Shown: positions 59,801 to 63,726, counted from the stretch's first letter. The stretch: DNA of 64,000 nt from Dermatemys mawii (GCA_007922305.1 ML677365.1:11642533-11706532); one strand, 5' to 3'. Numbers and translations are program-made. Notes: generated from the sequence alone by a model not told the origin.

Positions 59801-62156
59801 CCTTTGAGTTCCTGGTTGCAGAGCAGGAGATGGGAAGAATGCTGTATGCTCTGAAGGGGAGCAGAGCCTGCTGCTTTAGTGAAAAAGAGCCTGTTCCCTA
59901 ATTTACTGGGGCATGACAATCTTGTGGTTTGGGTGGGAAGGGGAAATTACTTTTATCTAACCCTTATTATCATTTTTGGTATCTTTGTGCAGATAGGGGG
60001 ACCAGATTTTTTACTGCTGTAAATGGTCATGGCTCTGACTTCAGTGGTGCAGCCTTGATTTACAGACGCTGATAATCAGGCTCAAGCTGTCGTATTAGCA
60101 GAATTTGCTGTTTAAAATACTGTATTGTATTTGGATGTATTTGGGGTTGCAATGATTTACGGAGACCTAAATAGTTATAAGGTACTCTGTAACCACATGG
60201 TATTTATAATTAACATCCAATAATGACCAGGAAGTACTGGAGTCTTATAAAAGTTACCTATATTTACAAATTGTTCAATGTGTGTTTTCAGGAAAATCTG
60301 ATGAACCAAGATGTGATTGTAACCAGTTTCATTGTGCTAATGGAAAATGCATTCCAGAAACTTGGAAATGTAATAACATGGATGAATGTGGAGACAACTC
60401 TGATGAAGAAATCTGTGCAATAGCTAATCCTCCAACAGCTTCTTCCTTTCAGCCTTGTGATTACAACCAGTTTCAATGTCTTTCTCGCTTCACCAAAGTT
60501 TACACCTGCCTTCCAGAATCTTTAAAATGTGATGGAAACATTGATTGTCTTGACTTAGGAGATGAAGTAGACTGTGATGTGCCAACATGTGGGCAGTGGT
60601 TAAAATATTTTTATGGTACTTTCAATTCTCCCAATTACCCAGACTTTTATCCTCCTGGAAGCAACTGCACCTGGCTGATAGATACTGGTGACCATCGCAA
60701 AGTAATTTTGCGCTTCACTGACTTTAAACTTGATGGTGCTGGTTATGGAGATTATGTCAAAATATATGATGGATTAGAGGAAAATCCACGCAAGCTTTTG
60801 CGTGTGTTAACTGCATTTGACTCTCATGCACCCCTTACAGTTGTTTCTTCTTCGGGGCAGATAAGAGTGCATTTTTGTGCTGACAAAGTAAATGCTGCAA
60901 GAGGATTTAATGCTACATATCAAGTAGATGGCTTCTGTTTGCCATGGGAAATTCCCTGTGGCGGAAACTGGGGTTGCTACACAGAGCAACAGCGCTGTGA
61001 TGGCTATTGGCATTGCCCAAATGGAAGGGATGAAACCAACTGCAGCATGTGCCAAAAAGAAGAATTTCCCTGCTCTCGAAATGGCGTTTGCTATCCTCGT
61101 TCAGATCGCTGCAACTATCAGAATCATTGCCCTAATGGCTCAGATGAGAAGAATTGCTTCTTTTGCCAACCTGGAAATTTTCACTGTAAAAATAATCGCT
61201 GTGTTTTTGAGAGCTGGGTATGTGATTCTCAAGATGATTGTGGTGATGGTAGTGATGAAGAGAATTGCCCGGTCATTGTACCCACCAGAGTAATAACAGC
61301 AGCTGTCATTGGGAGCCTTATCTGTGGTTTGCTCCTTGTCATTGCACTGGGATGTACTTGTAAGCTGTATTCATTGAGGATGTTTGAACGAAGGTAAGTA
61401 CACATGTTCCCAAAGCTAAGATAAAGTATTTATATAATTTACACAGTAAACAATTTAACATAAGCATATATCAATAAGAATGGTCTTATTAGTATTGTGT
61501 AACTTCTAAAGGTATTCTTCCCTCTCTGTATTTTTAAATTCTTTTTGGCAGTGATGGTGGGGATGATAGGGGAGAATAATTTTGATCACTTGCCTGTGGG
61601 CAGCTAAAATGTCATATTTAGTTGTCCAACAGGAAAAAAAATGAAAAGGTGCTGATTTTTAGGCTGTGGTCTCATTCTGAAGTAAATTAAATATTGTTGC
61701 CATGATTGACTGGCAGCATTTCTGTGCGTTCTGCTTGTTCTGTTTTGGACTGTCATATGCCAAAGGGGATTCTCATTCTTCTTTTTCTTAGTGTGTCTAC
61801 CTCTCACTGACTTGTGTGTTAAATTTTGTCCTTATCTTAATATGAATTAAAATGCTGCTTTTGTCACCAGTCTTATACTGAAAGTAGGTGGAATTGTGTA
61901 ATCAAACTGAATTAAAAATTCTACTACCATAAATCAGTTATCAGTTTTGATCTGGTCTAACCCCTGTCTAAGAATATATGCTATCTGTTTATGTATTATA
62001 TAACTTTTTATTCTTCTCGAAAGATCATTTGAAACACAGTTGTCAAGGGTCGAGGCTGAGTTGTTAAGAAGAGAAGCTCCTCCATCTTATGGACAGTTAA
62101 TTGCTCAAGGCTTAATTCCACCAGTTGAAGATTTTCCTGTTTGTTCACCAAACCAG
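2787..62156 (+). CDS. LRP12: LRP12, LDL receptor-related protein 12 (join of six exons, 3' part outside window)
   Basis: Type I membrane receptor of the LDL-receptor-related group. Human LRP12 is a plasma-membrane protein reported to be endocytic, with a tail that binds intracellular adaptors. Joining 2787-2865, 36230-36286, 54634-54769, 57609-57811, 60292-61393 and 62024-62156 gives 570 uninterrupted codons. Order of parts: signal peptide about 1-26; CUB1 47-158 (cysteines 47, 76, 103, 122); LDLa1 166-200; LDLa2 214-253; CUB2 258 to about 372; LDLa3 374-409; LDLa4 412-447; LDLa5 450-484; transmembrane helix about 492-514; cytoplasmic tail from 515. All introns are GT-AG. The match to human LRP12, as I recall it, is near-identical from LDLa1 to the tail. 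Human LRP12 has 859 residues, so about 290 are missing here and should lie in a downstream exon. No internal stop or frameshift is seen. Confidence 0.96.
3103..3118. repeat. Homopolymer C16
   Basis: An uninterrupted run of 16 C lies about 240 bp into intron 1, inside the GC-rich promoter zone. The opposite strand is G16, able in principle to form a quadruplex. Its length may be unreliable because homopolymers are prone to sequencing error. Confidence 0.85.
3933..3960 (+). repeat. Fragment of the GTAGCCGTGTTAGTCTG short interspersed repeat
   Basis: ATCAGAGAGGTAGCCCTGTT then AGTCTTT matches only the start of the family seen complete at 10053, 22768 and 27653. It is a truncated copy. Confidence 0.6.
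4018..4296. mobile_element. MITE with 25-bp TIRs and TTA flanks (Harbinger-like)
   Basis: TTAGGTTATATCTACATTGC (from 4018) and the inverse of GCAGTGTAGACACAACCTTA (ending 4296) match at about 21 of 25 positions through the adjoining CAGCTG. The element is flanked by TTA on both sides, the 3-bp target typical of PIF/Harbinger. There is no coding capacity. The same TIR theme (GGTATGTCTACACTGCAG) recurs at 38805, 44090, 18256 and 13593. Confidence 0.7.
4831..4965. mobile_element. hAT MITE (135 bp) with perfect 8-bp target duplication
   Basis: GGGGTGGCCAACCTG near the left end is the exact inverse of CAGGTTGGCCACCCC at the right end. TGTACTAT lies at 4823-4830 and again at 4966-4973, an 8-bp duplication as made by hAT transposases. 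A longer relative with the same ends lies at 22305-22735. It is non-autonomous and has no open frame. Confidence 0.85.
6389..6449 (-). repeat. Truncated short interspersed repeat, inverted
   Basis: AAAAGCTTATGCTGAAATAA then TGGTTAGTCTCTAAGGTGCC is the inverse of the middle of the family at 16124-16240. It lacks the GTAGCC head. Confidence 0.65.
6457..8036. repeat. Composite element with degenerate tandem array (about 6690-7340)
   Basis: Imperfect repeats of CTGGCTCTG, CCAGCTGCA and CCAGCCATGC fill about 6690-7340 with irregular spacing. The block ends with a C-rich stretch and CCAC repeats (7555-7575), then the palindromic element at 7576-7800. The flanks (GTGGCTGTCACAGCTGCATG at the left, CAAAAAATTTTAGTGTGACC at the right) recall a turtle hAT-like repeat with an internal variable array. 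Open frames on both strands are by-products of the repeats. Confidence 0.5.
7576..7800. mobile_element. Nested palindromic element, long terminal inverted repeats
   Basis: ATCCAGGGCTTAATGGGTCC (7576 on) is the inverse of the last about 47 bases before 7800 (ending CCATTAAGCAAGCCCTGGAT), apart from small gaps. Inside is a second inverted pair: 7611-7646 against 7669-7706, sharing AGTGATATTAACAAACAT. The motif AAAAGTGATA or its inverse occurs at least four times in alternating orientation. There is no coding capacity and I do not know the family. Confidence 0.7.
8320..8495 (+). repeat. MIR-like CORE-SINE fragment
   Basis: TGTGACCTTGTGCAAATCAT followed by TTAACTTTCCTTTG, then AATAATATTCCCATACCT and a tail with GTAAAGACTTTTGAGATCC matches the arrangement of the MIR core and 3' region. 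It is old and diverged. Confidence 0.6.
10053..10265. mobile_element. Foldback short interspersed repeat with 11-bp target duplication
   Basis: Read on the - strand, a full copy begins TATCAGAGGGGTAGCCGTGT and runs to ACTTCATCGGATGCATCC. It is followed by an inverted, shortened copy of itself ending in GGACTCTGT. TTTGAGTCATT (10042-10052) and TTGGAGTCATT (10266-10276) flank the whole, differing at one base. The duplication suggests that the two-armed unit inserted as one piece. Same plan as 22768-22952. Confidence 0.8.
11345..11717. mobile_element. hAT MITE with 8-bp target duplication
   Basis: The left end CAGAGGTCTTCAGACTGTGG is related to the inverse of the right end AAGTTTGGGGACCACTG. 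Flanks are TTGTAGAT (11337-11344) and GTGTAGAT (11718-11725), 7 of 8 identical. The interior is G/C-rich with short repeats (CAGCCCC, CCCTAGC). The open frames across it are not protein-like. Confidence 0.75.
11957..12082. repeat. Minisatellite, about 4 units of 27-36 bp
   Basis: The unit is CATCTGGAAATCCCCCAGGA plus GAGGGGGC, with later units carrying an insert CTAACACC. Four consecutive units differ by a few substitutions and short insertions. Short frames through it simply repeat [12 protein letters not shown] peptides. Confidence 0.8.
12150..12693. repeat. hAT-like end with G-rich degenerate repeats
   Basis: G-rich imperfect repeats (GGGCTCTGG, GGGTGTCTGG) at about 12310-12470 are followed by an AT-rich segment and the end GGCGCAGGATTCCCCCAGGA. 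That end matches the right end of the element at 30696-31804 (ACACAGAATTCCCTCAGGA). The left boundary is unclear. Confidence 0.4.
12845..12970 (+). repeat. MIR/L2-type 3' fragment
   Basis: GGATAGGAAAACTGAGGTAA and GTCACACAGGAATGTGGAAC match the well-known gauged core of MIR/L2-like tails (GAAACTGAGGCACAGAG, GGTCACACAG). A similar piece lies at 54290-54420, and a partner 5' segment (CAAAGGATTTTGAAGTGCTT) at 31800-31880. Confidence 0.6.
13593..13860. mobile_element. Harbinger-like MITE, CpG-rich, TTA flanks
   Basis: AGGCCTTGTCTTCACT and the inverse of AGTGAAGACAAAACCT match at 14 of 16. TTA flanks both ends (13590s and 13861). The interior is unusually CpG-rich for the intron (GATCGATTTATCGC, GTCGACTCC). 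Two open frames run across it on opposite strands, but I take these as chance. A decayed relative lies at about 51035-51306. Confidence 0.7.
15079..15330. repeat. Minisatellite, about 5 units of 47-54 bp
   Basis: Units start with GGCCCCTAGCTGCTACTC or AGCTCCTAGCTTCTACTCTC and continue CCTGCACTCTGAGCTACACC. Five diverged units can be laid head to tail. The block sits in GC-rich repeat DNA (about 14700-15640) whose right edge, GTTGAAACCCACTGCTGTAG, looks like a hAT terminal repeat. Confidence 0.65.
16124..16240 (+). repeat. Short interspersed repeat, single forward copy
   Basis: It begins AACATAGTAGCCATGTTAGT and continues through GGCACTTTAGAGACTAACC and GGGCATAAGCTTTTGTGGGC to ACCCACTTCATGGG. 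Same family as 10053, 22768 and 27653, subtype with GAACGAGGAGTGCTTG in the middle. Confidence 0.8.
17075..17583 (+). repeat. Old LINE-like repeat, related to 940-1680
   Basis: ACAGAACAAAAAGACAATCC and AAGTATAAGACAAGAGGTAA match the copy at 1021-1080. The following part (AGAAAGGATTTGAATAAAG) fits the continuation of the same family. The ends are not defined. Confidence 0.45.
17584..17865. mobile_element. Tigger/mariner-like MITE with TA flanks
   Basis: CAGTAGAATCTCAGTGTTAC at 17586 and the inverse of GTAACTCAGGGGTTCTGCTG (ending 17863) match at about 19 of 24 over the full TIR. TA lies at both ends. The interior is AT-rich and has no transposase. Confidence 0.75.
18256..18555. mobile_element. 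Harbinger-like MITE (GACCATGTCTACA ends)
   Basis: The left end AGACCATGTCTACAGTAGC and right end AATATAGACATGGCCTTA are inverse of each other over 12-14 bases. Inner inverted pairs (CACTGACATAC and GTATGTCAGTGG at about 18380-18415) add further folding. There is no coding capacity. Confidence 0.65.
19949..20152 (+). other. 36-codon frame followed by an A26 tract, unrecognised
   Basis: ATG at 19949 opens a short frame ([20 protein letters not shown] and 16 more residues) ending in TAG at 20057-20059. A run of 26 A lies at 20127-20152. The layout resembles the 3' part of a retrocopy, but there is no AATAAA before the A-run and I found no flanking duplication. I do not recognise the peptide. 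The alternative is chance. Confidence 0.2.
21069..21357. mobile_element. Tigger/pogo-like MITE, 24/25 TIR match, TA duplication
   Basis: CAGTAGACTCTTGATTATCC AGGAT at 21071-21095 matches the inverse of 21331-21355 at 24 of 25. TA flanks both sides. The interior includes a GC-richer block (21150-21260) and a second internal pair (GATTATCTGGGATT). No transposase remains. Confidence 0.85.
22305..22737. mobile_element. hAT-like element (GGGGTGGCCAACCTG ends)
   Basis: It starts AAGGGGTGGCCAACCTGTGG and ends CTGCTCAGGTTGGCC, with the last bases of the right end decayed. It is a longer relative of the 135-bp element at 4831 and shares the segment around TGTACATTGGTTAATTCT (inverted there). The interior is pyrimidine-rich. 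Confidence 0.65.
22768..22952 (+). mobile_element. Foldback short interspersed repeat with perfect 14-bp target duplication
   Basis: A full copy (TATCAGAGGGGTAGCCATAT to CACTTCATCGGATGCA) is followed by an inverted shortened copy (CCACGAAAGCTTCTACTCC to GGTGCCACAGGACTCT). CACTGGGTAGATAG occurs at 22754-22767 and again at 22953-22966, exactly. The long duplication points to LINE-type target-primed insertion of the whole two-armed unit. Confidence 0.88.
23450..23962. mobile_element. Tigger-like MITE (about 510 bp), TA flanks
   Basis: GATGAACCTCTATAGTCCAG near 23456 and the inverse of TGCCGGATTAGAGAGGTTCA (to 23955) are terminal inverted repeats. TA lies at 23450 and 23961. The interior has a GC-rich segment (23590-23870) that yields short open frames with no similarity I recognise. 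Confidence 0.7.
24519..25145 (+). mobile_element. Solo LTR (retrotransposon or endogenous retroelement), with TATA box
   Basis: It starts TGTAGCGGGGTGGCTACTGC and carries CCTTATAAAAGGG at 24659-24671, the expected core promoter of an LTR. The 3' edge is decayed around CCTGCAGAGGGCGCTCTGG (25122-25140). The same sequence occurs inverted at 55039-55755. No gag, pol or env frame adjoins it. The superfamily is not settled. Confidence 0.65.
27144..27490 (+). mobile_element. Left half of a hAT-like element (GGGCCCTACCAAATTC)
   Basis: GGGGCCCTACCAAATTCATG at the left matches the element at 50017. Both share the interior CTTCTGCACTGCTGCTG-like segment and AAGGAG followed by a GT run (27285-27304 here). 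The right half is missing: CR1 sequence starts at about 27495. Confidence 0.65.
27495..28383 (+). mobile_element. CR1 LINE 3' end, split by a short repeat
   Basis: CR1 hallmarks are TGCAAAGTACTCTATATAGG, GACAAGCTGGAGAGAGTCCA, GGTTTAGGTTGGACATTAGG and the end TATGATTCTTTGATT at 28370-28383. It is truncated at the 5' end and contains no open reverse transcriptase. A short repeat interrupts it at 27653-27786. Confidence 0.88.
27653..27786 (-). mobile_element. Short interspersed repeat inserted in CR1, 13-bp target duplication
   Basis: On the - strand it reads AATCAGAGGGGTAGCCGTGT through GGACTCTTTT-free middle to CCACTTCGTCAGATGCATGC. TCAGGGGGTCATA lies at 27640-27652 and again at 27787-27799. 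It is a single copy, not foldback. Removing it restores the CR1 text on either side. Confidence 0.88.
28385..28506 (+). repeat. Second CR1 fragment
   Basis: TGGGATTGTTCTCAGTGGTG, then AGTGGGGGAGGTCTAGGTTG and GATATTACGAAAAACTATTT match the typical CR1 3' region. It lies directly after the end of the previous CR1 and is not its continuation. Confidence 0.7.
30696..31804. mobile_element. hAT-like element with internal G-rich tandem array
   Basis: CCTGATGGTATTCTGCACC (30696) and the inverse of GACACAGAATTCCCTCAGG (ending 31804) match at about 15 of 19. The interior (about 30985-31380) is a degenerate tandem array built on GGGGCTCAGTGGG and GGTCCAGGTGC. Long open frames through the array on both strands are repeat by-products. 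No transposase is visible. Confidence 0.6.
31895..32225. repeat. hAT-like right-end fragment
   Basis: A CpG-rich start (CCTGCCCCGGGGGCGCCGGG) leads to the end CCAAAAAGTTTTCCCATCCC, which resembles a common hAT terminal repeat in turtles (from memory). The left terminal repeat is missing. Confidence 0.4.
33470..33603. mobile_element. Short hAT-like MITE
   Basis: GGTGGTTTTCAGCCTGCAG at the left and GGTTGAGAGCCCCTGATC at the right are diverged inverted ends of the CAGTGGTTCTCAACCT type. The interior has GGCCACTAGTGGCC, itself palindromic. No clear target duplication. Confidence 0.5.
33790..34290 (-). repeat. Antisense CR1-like remnant
   Basis: GTGTCCAGAATATATGCCAT then ATTCTAGATGTGGTTTCATC parallels GTGGACACCAGAACTAGATA and ATTCTAGCAGCAGTCTCATC at 42769-42815. 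The same antisense CR1 text therefore occurs in both introns. Heavily decayed. Confidence 0.45.
36230..36286 (+). CDS. LRP12: LRP12 exon 2: short linker after the signal peptide
   Basis: This 57-nt exon lies between a TTTTAG acceptor and a GTAAGT donor. It encodes [19 protein letters not shown] (residues 27-45) plus one base of codon 46. Both flanking introns are phase 1, so skipping it removes 19 residues and keeps the frame. As I recall, a human LRP12 isoform lacks exactly this segment. The peptide sits between the signal peptide and the first CUB domain and contains no cysteine. Confidence 0.93.
37148..37985. repeat. GC-richer block, LTR-like, unresolved
   Basis: The base composition differs from the flanks and several short overlapping frames appear on both strands. 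Two imperfect units (CAGTGGTCAGAGTGGC and CAGTGGCCAGAGTCAGG) occur at 37388 and 37479. The block starts and ends with TG and CA (TGTAAGGACC, CATCCCATCACA) but I find no flanking duplication. An LTR fragment is the best guess. Confidence 0.3.
38804..39061. mobile_element. Harbinger-like MITE (GGGTATGTCTACACTGCA ends)
   Basis: GGGTATGTCTACACTGCA at 38805-38822 and the inverse of TGCAGCATAGACATACCC (39043-39060) match at 16 of 18. Inner inverted pairs (TAATTGTGGTGTAGATGTT and AACATCTACCCCACAATTA) extend the fold. A decayed sibling lies at 44090-44335. Confidence 0.75.
41206..41962. repeat. 37-bp perfect direct repeat, 720 bp apart
   Basis: TTTATAATATATTGCACCCT and CTAACCATGATCTAATA are identical at 41206-41242 and 41926-41962. 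Only an A/T-rich similarity extends beyond either side. The intervening 680 bp is unique-looking DNA and contains GGGCTTGTCTACATCTGG, a possible MITE end. Confidence 0.85.
42290..42865 (-). mobile_element. CR1-type 3' region, antisense
   Basis: The text CATAGATTCAAAAACAAGAA, GTCTGATCTTCTGTATAATG and CTTGAATTGTGGACACCAGA matches the antisense 3' region of CR1 elements abundant in turtles (from memory). It breaks off at about 42865, where a + strand CR1 begins. Probable continuation of the same old copy at 44335 onward. Confidence 0.6.
42866..44088 (+). mobile_element. CR1 LINE fragment, + strand, split by a MITE
   Basis: Markers are CAATCTATTAGAATTATATG, GATCTGTACTGGGGCCAGTG, GAACTAAGGGGAGATATGAG and CAGTGGCTATTAGCCAAG near the 3' side. 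It is interrupted by a TA-flanked MITE (42987-43195) and cut at its 3' side by another MITE at 44090. No intact frame. Confidence 0.75.
42985..43197. mobile_element. mariner-like MITE, 209 bp, TA flanks
   Basis: CAGGCATGTCACATCTTAGG (42987) and the inverse of AAGACGTGACATGCCTG (ending 43195) are terminal inverted repeats; TA lies on each side. The interior has the self-complementary CCATTGAAGTCAATGG and CCGCTTTATGCGG. A second copy lies inverted at 62671-62884. Confidence 0.85.
44090..44335. mobile_element. Decayed Harbinger-like MITE
   Basis: AAGGCTATGTCTACTCTGAA at the left matches the family at 38804. Shared interior includes TTGGGCTGGAGCCTGGGCTC. The right end has decayed past CAGCTGGCGCAGCCAACCCA. 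Confidence 0.6.
44336..47050 (-). repeat. Antisense CR1-like remnant, long and decayed
   Basis: CAATTATATTTTGAGCCCTA then CAGTTAGCCAGCTTTTAATC, and further on CAGGTTTCAGTAATACCAAC and TTCTTGTTTATTACCCATG-like text, match antisense CR1 known from turtle genomes (from memory). It probably continues the copy at 42290-42865. The right boundary is uncertain, and 46100-47050 is only weakly supported. Confidence 0.4.
48113..49674. mobile_element. hAT-type element, 1562 bp, two long inverted arms, perfect 8-bp duplication
   Basis: It begins TAGGGCTGCTGATTAATCG and ends AATCACTTAACAGCCCTA. CTTTTAAG flanks it at 48105-48112 and 49675-49682. The left arm (48113 to about 48650) is an imperfect inverse of the right arm (about 49125-49674): for example GTTTACATTTACAGGAGATA against TATCTCCTACAAATGTAAAC. 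Translations of the two arms in opposite directions resemble each other (SPESEN and SPGSES, then [13 protein letters not shown] and [13 protein letters not shown]). The 470-bp centre has no transposase. It is non-autonomous. Confidence 0.88.
50017..50641. mobile_element. hAT-like element (TAGGGCCCTACCAAATTC ends)
   Basis: TAGGGCCCTACCAAATTCAC and the inverse of CATGAATTTGGACGGCCCTA are inverted ends. The 8-bp flanks (GATTTGCC and CTCTTGCA) agree only partly. The interior has two related blocks around TTTGCACAGCTGCTGGCAGC and CTTCTGCGCTGCTGCTAGTG. The left half recurs at 27144. Confidence 0.65.
50817..50885 (+). repeat. Truncated short interspersed repeat
   Basis: TTCAGAGTGGTAGCTGTGTT followed by AGTCTGTATCCGCAGAAAG is the head of the family at 16124. 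It ends after GGCATTTTAGAAATT. Confidence 0.7.
51035..51306. repeat. Decayed CpG-rich MITE related to 13593-13860
   Basis: GATCCCCGAACGCGCTCC, GTCGACTCCACAACTCC and CGACCTAAGATACTGCGACT match the CpG-rich interior of the 13593 element. A short internal hairpin is present (ACTTCAGCTATGC and GCATAACTGAAGT). Terminal repeats are gone. Confidence 0.55.
52720..52865. repeat. AT-rich palindromic cluster between direct repeats
   Basis: ATAGTAAAATCATCAAAAAT TGAGA at 52720-52744 recurs at 52841-52865 with one change. Between them are overlapping palindromes built from CAATATTGAATATT and GAATATTGAGAATT. Nearly all A/T. Confidence 0.75.
54290..54420 (+). repeat. MIR/L2-type 3' fragment
   Basis: CCCCATTTTACAGTTGGGGA followed by AACTCAGG is the classic start of this tail. 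The remainder is diverged. It lies about 210 bp before exon 3. Confidence 0.6.
54634..54769 (+). CDS. LRP12: LRP12 exon 3: first half of CUB domain 1
   Basis: This 136-nt exon has acceptor TTTCAG and donor GTAATT. It encodes residues 46-90 and two bases of codon 91, from [14 protein letters not shown] through ANPGEIITI. It carries CUB cysteines 47 and 76, the SPGWP turn typical of CUB N-termini, and an N-glycosylation sequon at Asn75 (NCS). It follows an 18-kb intron and joins exon 4 in the middle of the CUB fold, as in LRP12 relatives. Confidence 0.95.
55039..55755 (-). mobile_element. Solo LTR, inverted relative to the copy at 24519
   Basis: It begins TGTAGCAGAGCGGCGACTC, the inverse of the LTR 3' end. 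It shares with 24519-25145 the inverted text of CAGTCTAGGCAACTGCCAGTC and CGCCCTCTGCAGGCC. It extends further 3' in element sense than the other copy. Near its other edge GGGGCAACTGC is duplicated (55727 and 55747). No internal genes remain. Confidence 0.65.
55937..56057. mobile_element. hAT MITE, 121 bp, perfect 8-bp duplication
   Basis: TAGAGCCCTGC and the inverse of GCACGGCTCTA are the ends. TATGTAAG flanks it at 55929-55936 and 56058-56065. The interior is a run of CGGATATC and CCGCGGATATC palindromes. Confidence 0.88.
57609..57811 (+). CDS. LRP12: LRP12 exon 4: second half of CUB domain 1
   Basis: This 203-nt exon has acceptor CTTGCAG and donor GTATGT. It encodes residues 91-158 plus one base of codon 159: [13 protein letters not shown] through [10 protein letters not shown]. 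It supplies the second CUB disulphide pair (Cys103, Cys122) and the typical CUB end pattern (FHSDD followed by GFRLAYF). A hAT-like element starts only 41 bp into the following intron (57853) without disturbing the donor. Confidence 0.95.
57853..58030. mobile_element. Left end of the hAT family seen at 48113
   Basis: TAGGGCTGTCGATCAATCAC then AGTTAACTCATGCAATTAAC matches the left end at 48113, as does TGTTAAACAATAGAGTACC. It breaks off at about 58030 and no right end follows. Confidence 0.75.
58031..58960 (+). repeat. GC-richer block; last part DIRS-like 3' sequence
   Basis: Within 58830-58910, AAGAGATGTCCCTGTGGGTG then CTCCACTCCAGGTGTTGGTG and CTTCGATCGGAGATTTTTGC resemble the terminal region of turtle DIRS elements (from memory). 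The preceding 800 bp is not recognised. The frames across it are short and unsupported. Confidence 0.45.
60292..61393 (+). CDS. LRP12: LRP12 exon 5: five LDLa repeats, CUB2 and transmembrane helix
   Basis: This 1102-nt exon has acceptor TTTTCAG and donor GTAAGTA. It encodes residues 159-525 and two bases of codon 526. LDLa1 is 166-200 (ECGDNSDEE acidic cluster) and LDLa2 is 214-253. CUB2 starts at Cys258 and has the NCTW motif at 283-286. LDLa3 (374-409), LDLa4 (412-447) and LDLa5 (450-484, [10 protein letters not shown]) follow without linkers. LDLa3 and LDLa4 have CPNG in place of CGDG, which I recall is also true in human LRP12. Further sequons lie at Asn283, Asn408 and Asn440. The membrane helix runs from about 492 to 514 and a basic stretch follows. 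Between LDLa1 and LDLa2 the linker (AIANPP) looks one residue shorter than in human. Confidence 0.98.
61394..62023 (+). other. LRP12 intron 5 (630 bp)
   Basis: GT-AG intron (GTAAGTA to TCGAAAG), AT-rich, with no repeat or gene recognised. Confidence 0.93.
62024..62156 (+). CDS. LRP12: LRP12 exon 6: membrane-proximal cytoplasmic tail
   Basis: This 133-nt exon encodes the end of codon 526 to codon 570. The acceptor is TTCTTCTCGAAAG and the donor is GTAAAA. The peptide runs [20 protein letters not shown] (527-546), then [18 protein letters not shown] and VCSPNQ. It ends in phase 0, as expected before the large last exon of LRP12, which begins with ASVLENLRL in human (from memory). A PPSY motif at 545-548 fits the PPxY consensus for WW domains; a functional role is inferred. 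The last coding exon is not in this window. Confidence 0.94.
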
Positions 62157-62668
62157 GTAAAATGTTTCTATTTTTATCCCTGAATAGGCCATCCAATTAA
62201 AATTTTTGTAAACTTTGCTTTCTAACTACCATGTTATGGGTTTTGAGATGTATCACTTTCTTCAGCCACATCAGTATTTTTGTACTACAATTACTTTTAA
62301 ATATTGGACAACTTTCCACCCTAAGAGATAGTGACCGCATACAGCTGAATCACTTTGCAAACAATGTAAACAAAATTTTTAAAGGAATGCCAATATCTAA
62401 CAATAGTAAAAAGTATGTTACGTGAAAAGTTACAACTGGTAGGTGCAGTGGTGGATGTTGTGTATATATTGCATACAAAGATCATTAAGGTTGCAAAGTC
62501 AATCACTCAGAAGTTGGGAAAAGTCAGAATTAGGTTTCTTCAAGTGCTTGCTCATGTCGATTCCAAGTACTGCGTGCTGCATGCAGAGTTATCGAAAGGT
62601 TTTTTCCCTAATGGTAACTGTCAAGTTGGCTGTGAAGTTCACAGAAGGCACGCCTTCATGGCAGTGTA

Positions 62669-62886
62669 TACAGGCATGTTGTGTCTTGTGTGAGGGTTCC
62701 ATTCTGCAGTTACCGCGTAAAGCGGAAACCACGTATAGCCAGAACCCATTGACTTCAATGGGAGGCGAAATTGCGCCCCCTGCAGGACGGTTTTTTTTAA
62801 AAAAAATTCTCCTTTTTTTGTTTTTGTGGACCGCATAAAGCGGAAATCGCATATGTTAAATATACCTAAGACGCGACATGCCTGTA
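62669..62886. mobile_element. mariner-like MITE, 214 bp, second copy, inverted
   Basis: CAGGCATGTTGTGTCTTGTG (62671) and the inverse of CTAAGACGCGACATGCCTG (ending 62884) are the ends; TA lies on both sides. The interior shares CCATTGACTTCAATGGGAGG and CCGCATAAAGCGGAAATCGC with 42987-43195 in the opposite orientation. It sits inside the DIRS-like sequence. Confidence 0.85.
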
Positions 62887-63065
62887 TATAGGTCCCTGCT
62901 GACCTGCCACCTCTTTAGTTCCTTATTACCACCAGTGACAGTTGTTGGAGCAGCTATTGCTACAGCAAGCGATCCTCTAGTGGACTCTTTCTAGTGCTTC
63001 TGTAAATAGTTTAAAAACTTTGTATTAGTTAGTTAGAGGTAGTTCTTTATTAGATAAGTTTTCAG

Positions 63066-63726
63066 TTGGGCGTGGTTCTCCCCCAAGCCCCAACTCTGTA
63101 TCCCTTCCATGGGACTGTGGCATGCTGCAGTCTCAAGGGTTCAAGCCATGCAGGTCCTGTCGGAAGCCTGTGCCAAAGGGAGGACCCACGTGACTCCTGT
63201 TTAAAGTTTTTGTGGGAAGCCAATCAGACTGAGAAGTGGAGGATCTGTATAGCCTTCTGCCAAAGAACTAAAACGGAGAGGGACTTTAAGCTAAAGTTGC
63301 TCCACATGAAGTTAGCCCTTCATCCGTAGATAGCACAAGTGACATCTGACGCTAAGTCAGCACTTCAAGTTTAAAGAACTACTTTTGATGGACTCCCATT
63401 CAGAGTTTGGCTTTCTCAAGGATGGCAGCAAGGTCATCACGAGGGCCACCTTACAGGCCTCCTTAGATTCGGTAGACTTGGCAACCTACACTGTGGCAAC
63501 AGCTATAGCCACGAGAAGCTCATGGCTTCAGGTTTCAGGACTCCTGCATGAGGTCCAGCTGACCATTCAGGTCTATCCTTTCAACTGCATAGGGCTATTT
63601 TTGGAGCAAACCGACACTAAGCTCCACAGCCTAAAGGATTCAAGGGCAATTCTGAAATCCCTGGGGCTTCATACACCAGCTCCTCCTCTCCCCAGAAAGC
63701 ATTTTAAACTGCAGCCTGCTCCTTGA
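63066..63726 (+). pseudogene. Decayed gag-like region of the DIRS element
   Basis: The first part (to 63329) has a cysteine-containing segment, DSCLKF to KWRICIAFC, followed by RTKTERDFKLKLL. The second (63385-63726) is Ala/Thr/Ser-rich, then LHEVQLTIQVYPFN and LHSLKDSRAILKSLGL. The two lie in different frames with stops between. This fits a gag-like capsid protein that has lost its frame. It is not a host gene. Confidence 0.6.

Larger units (their letters stand above)
57812..60291 (+). other. LRP12 intron 4 (2.5 kb)
   Basis: GT-AG intron. It holds a hAT left end (57853 to about 58030) and a retroelement-like block to about 58960. Nothing is recognised in 58965-60291. Confidence 0.9.

Noticed and set aside
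60807..61293. Frames overlapping LRP12 exon 5 in other phases and on the - strand
   Set aside because: They are shadows of the conserved LRP12 reading frame.
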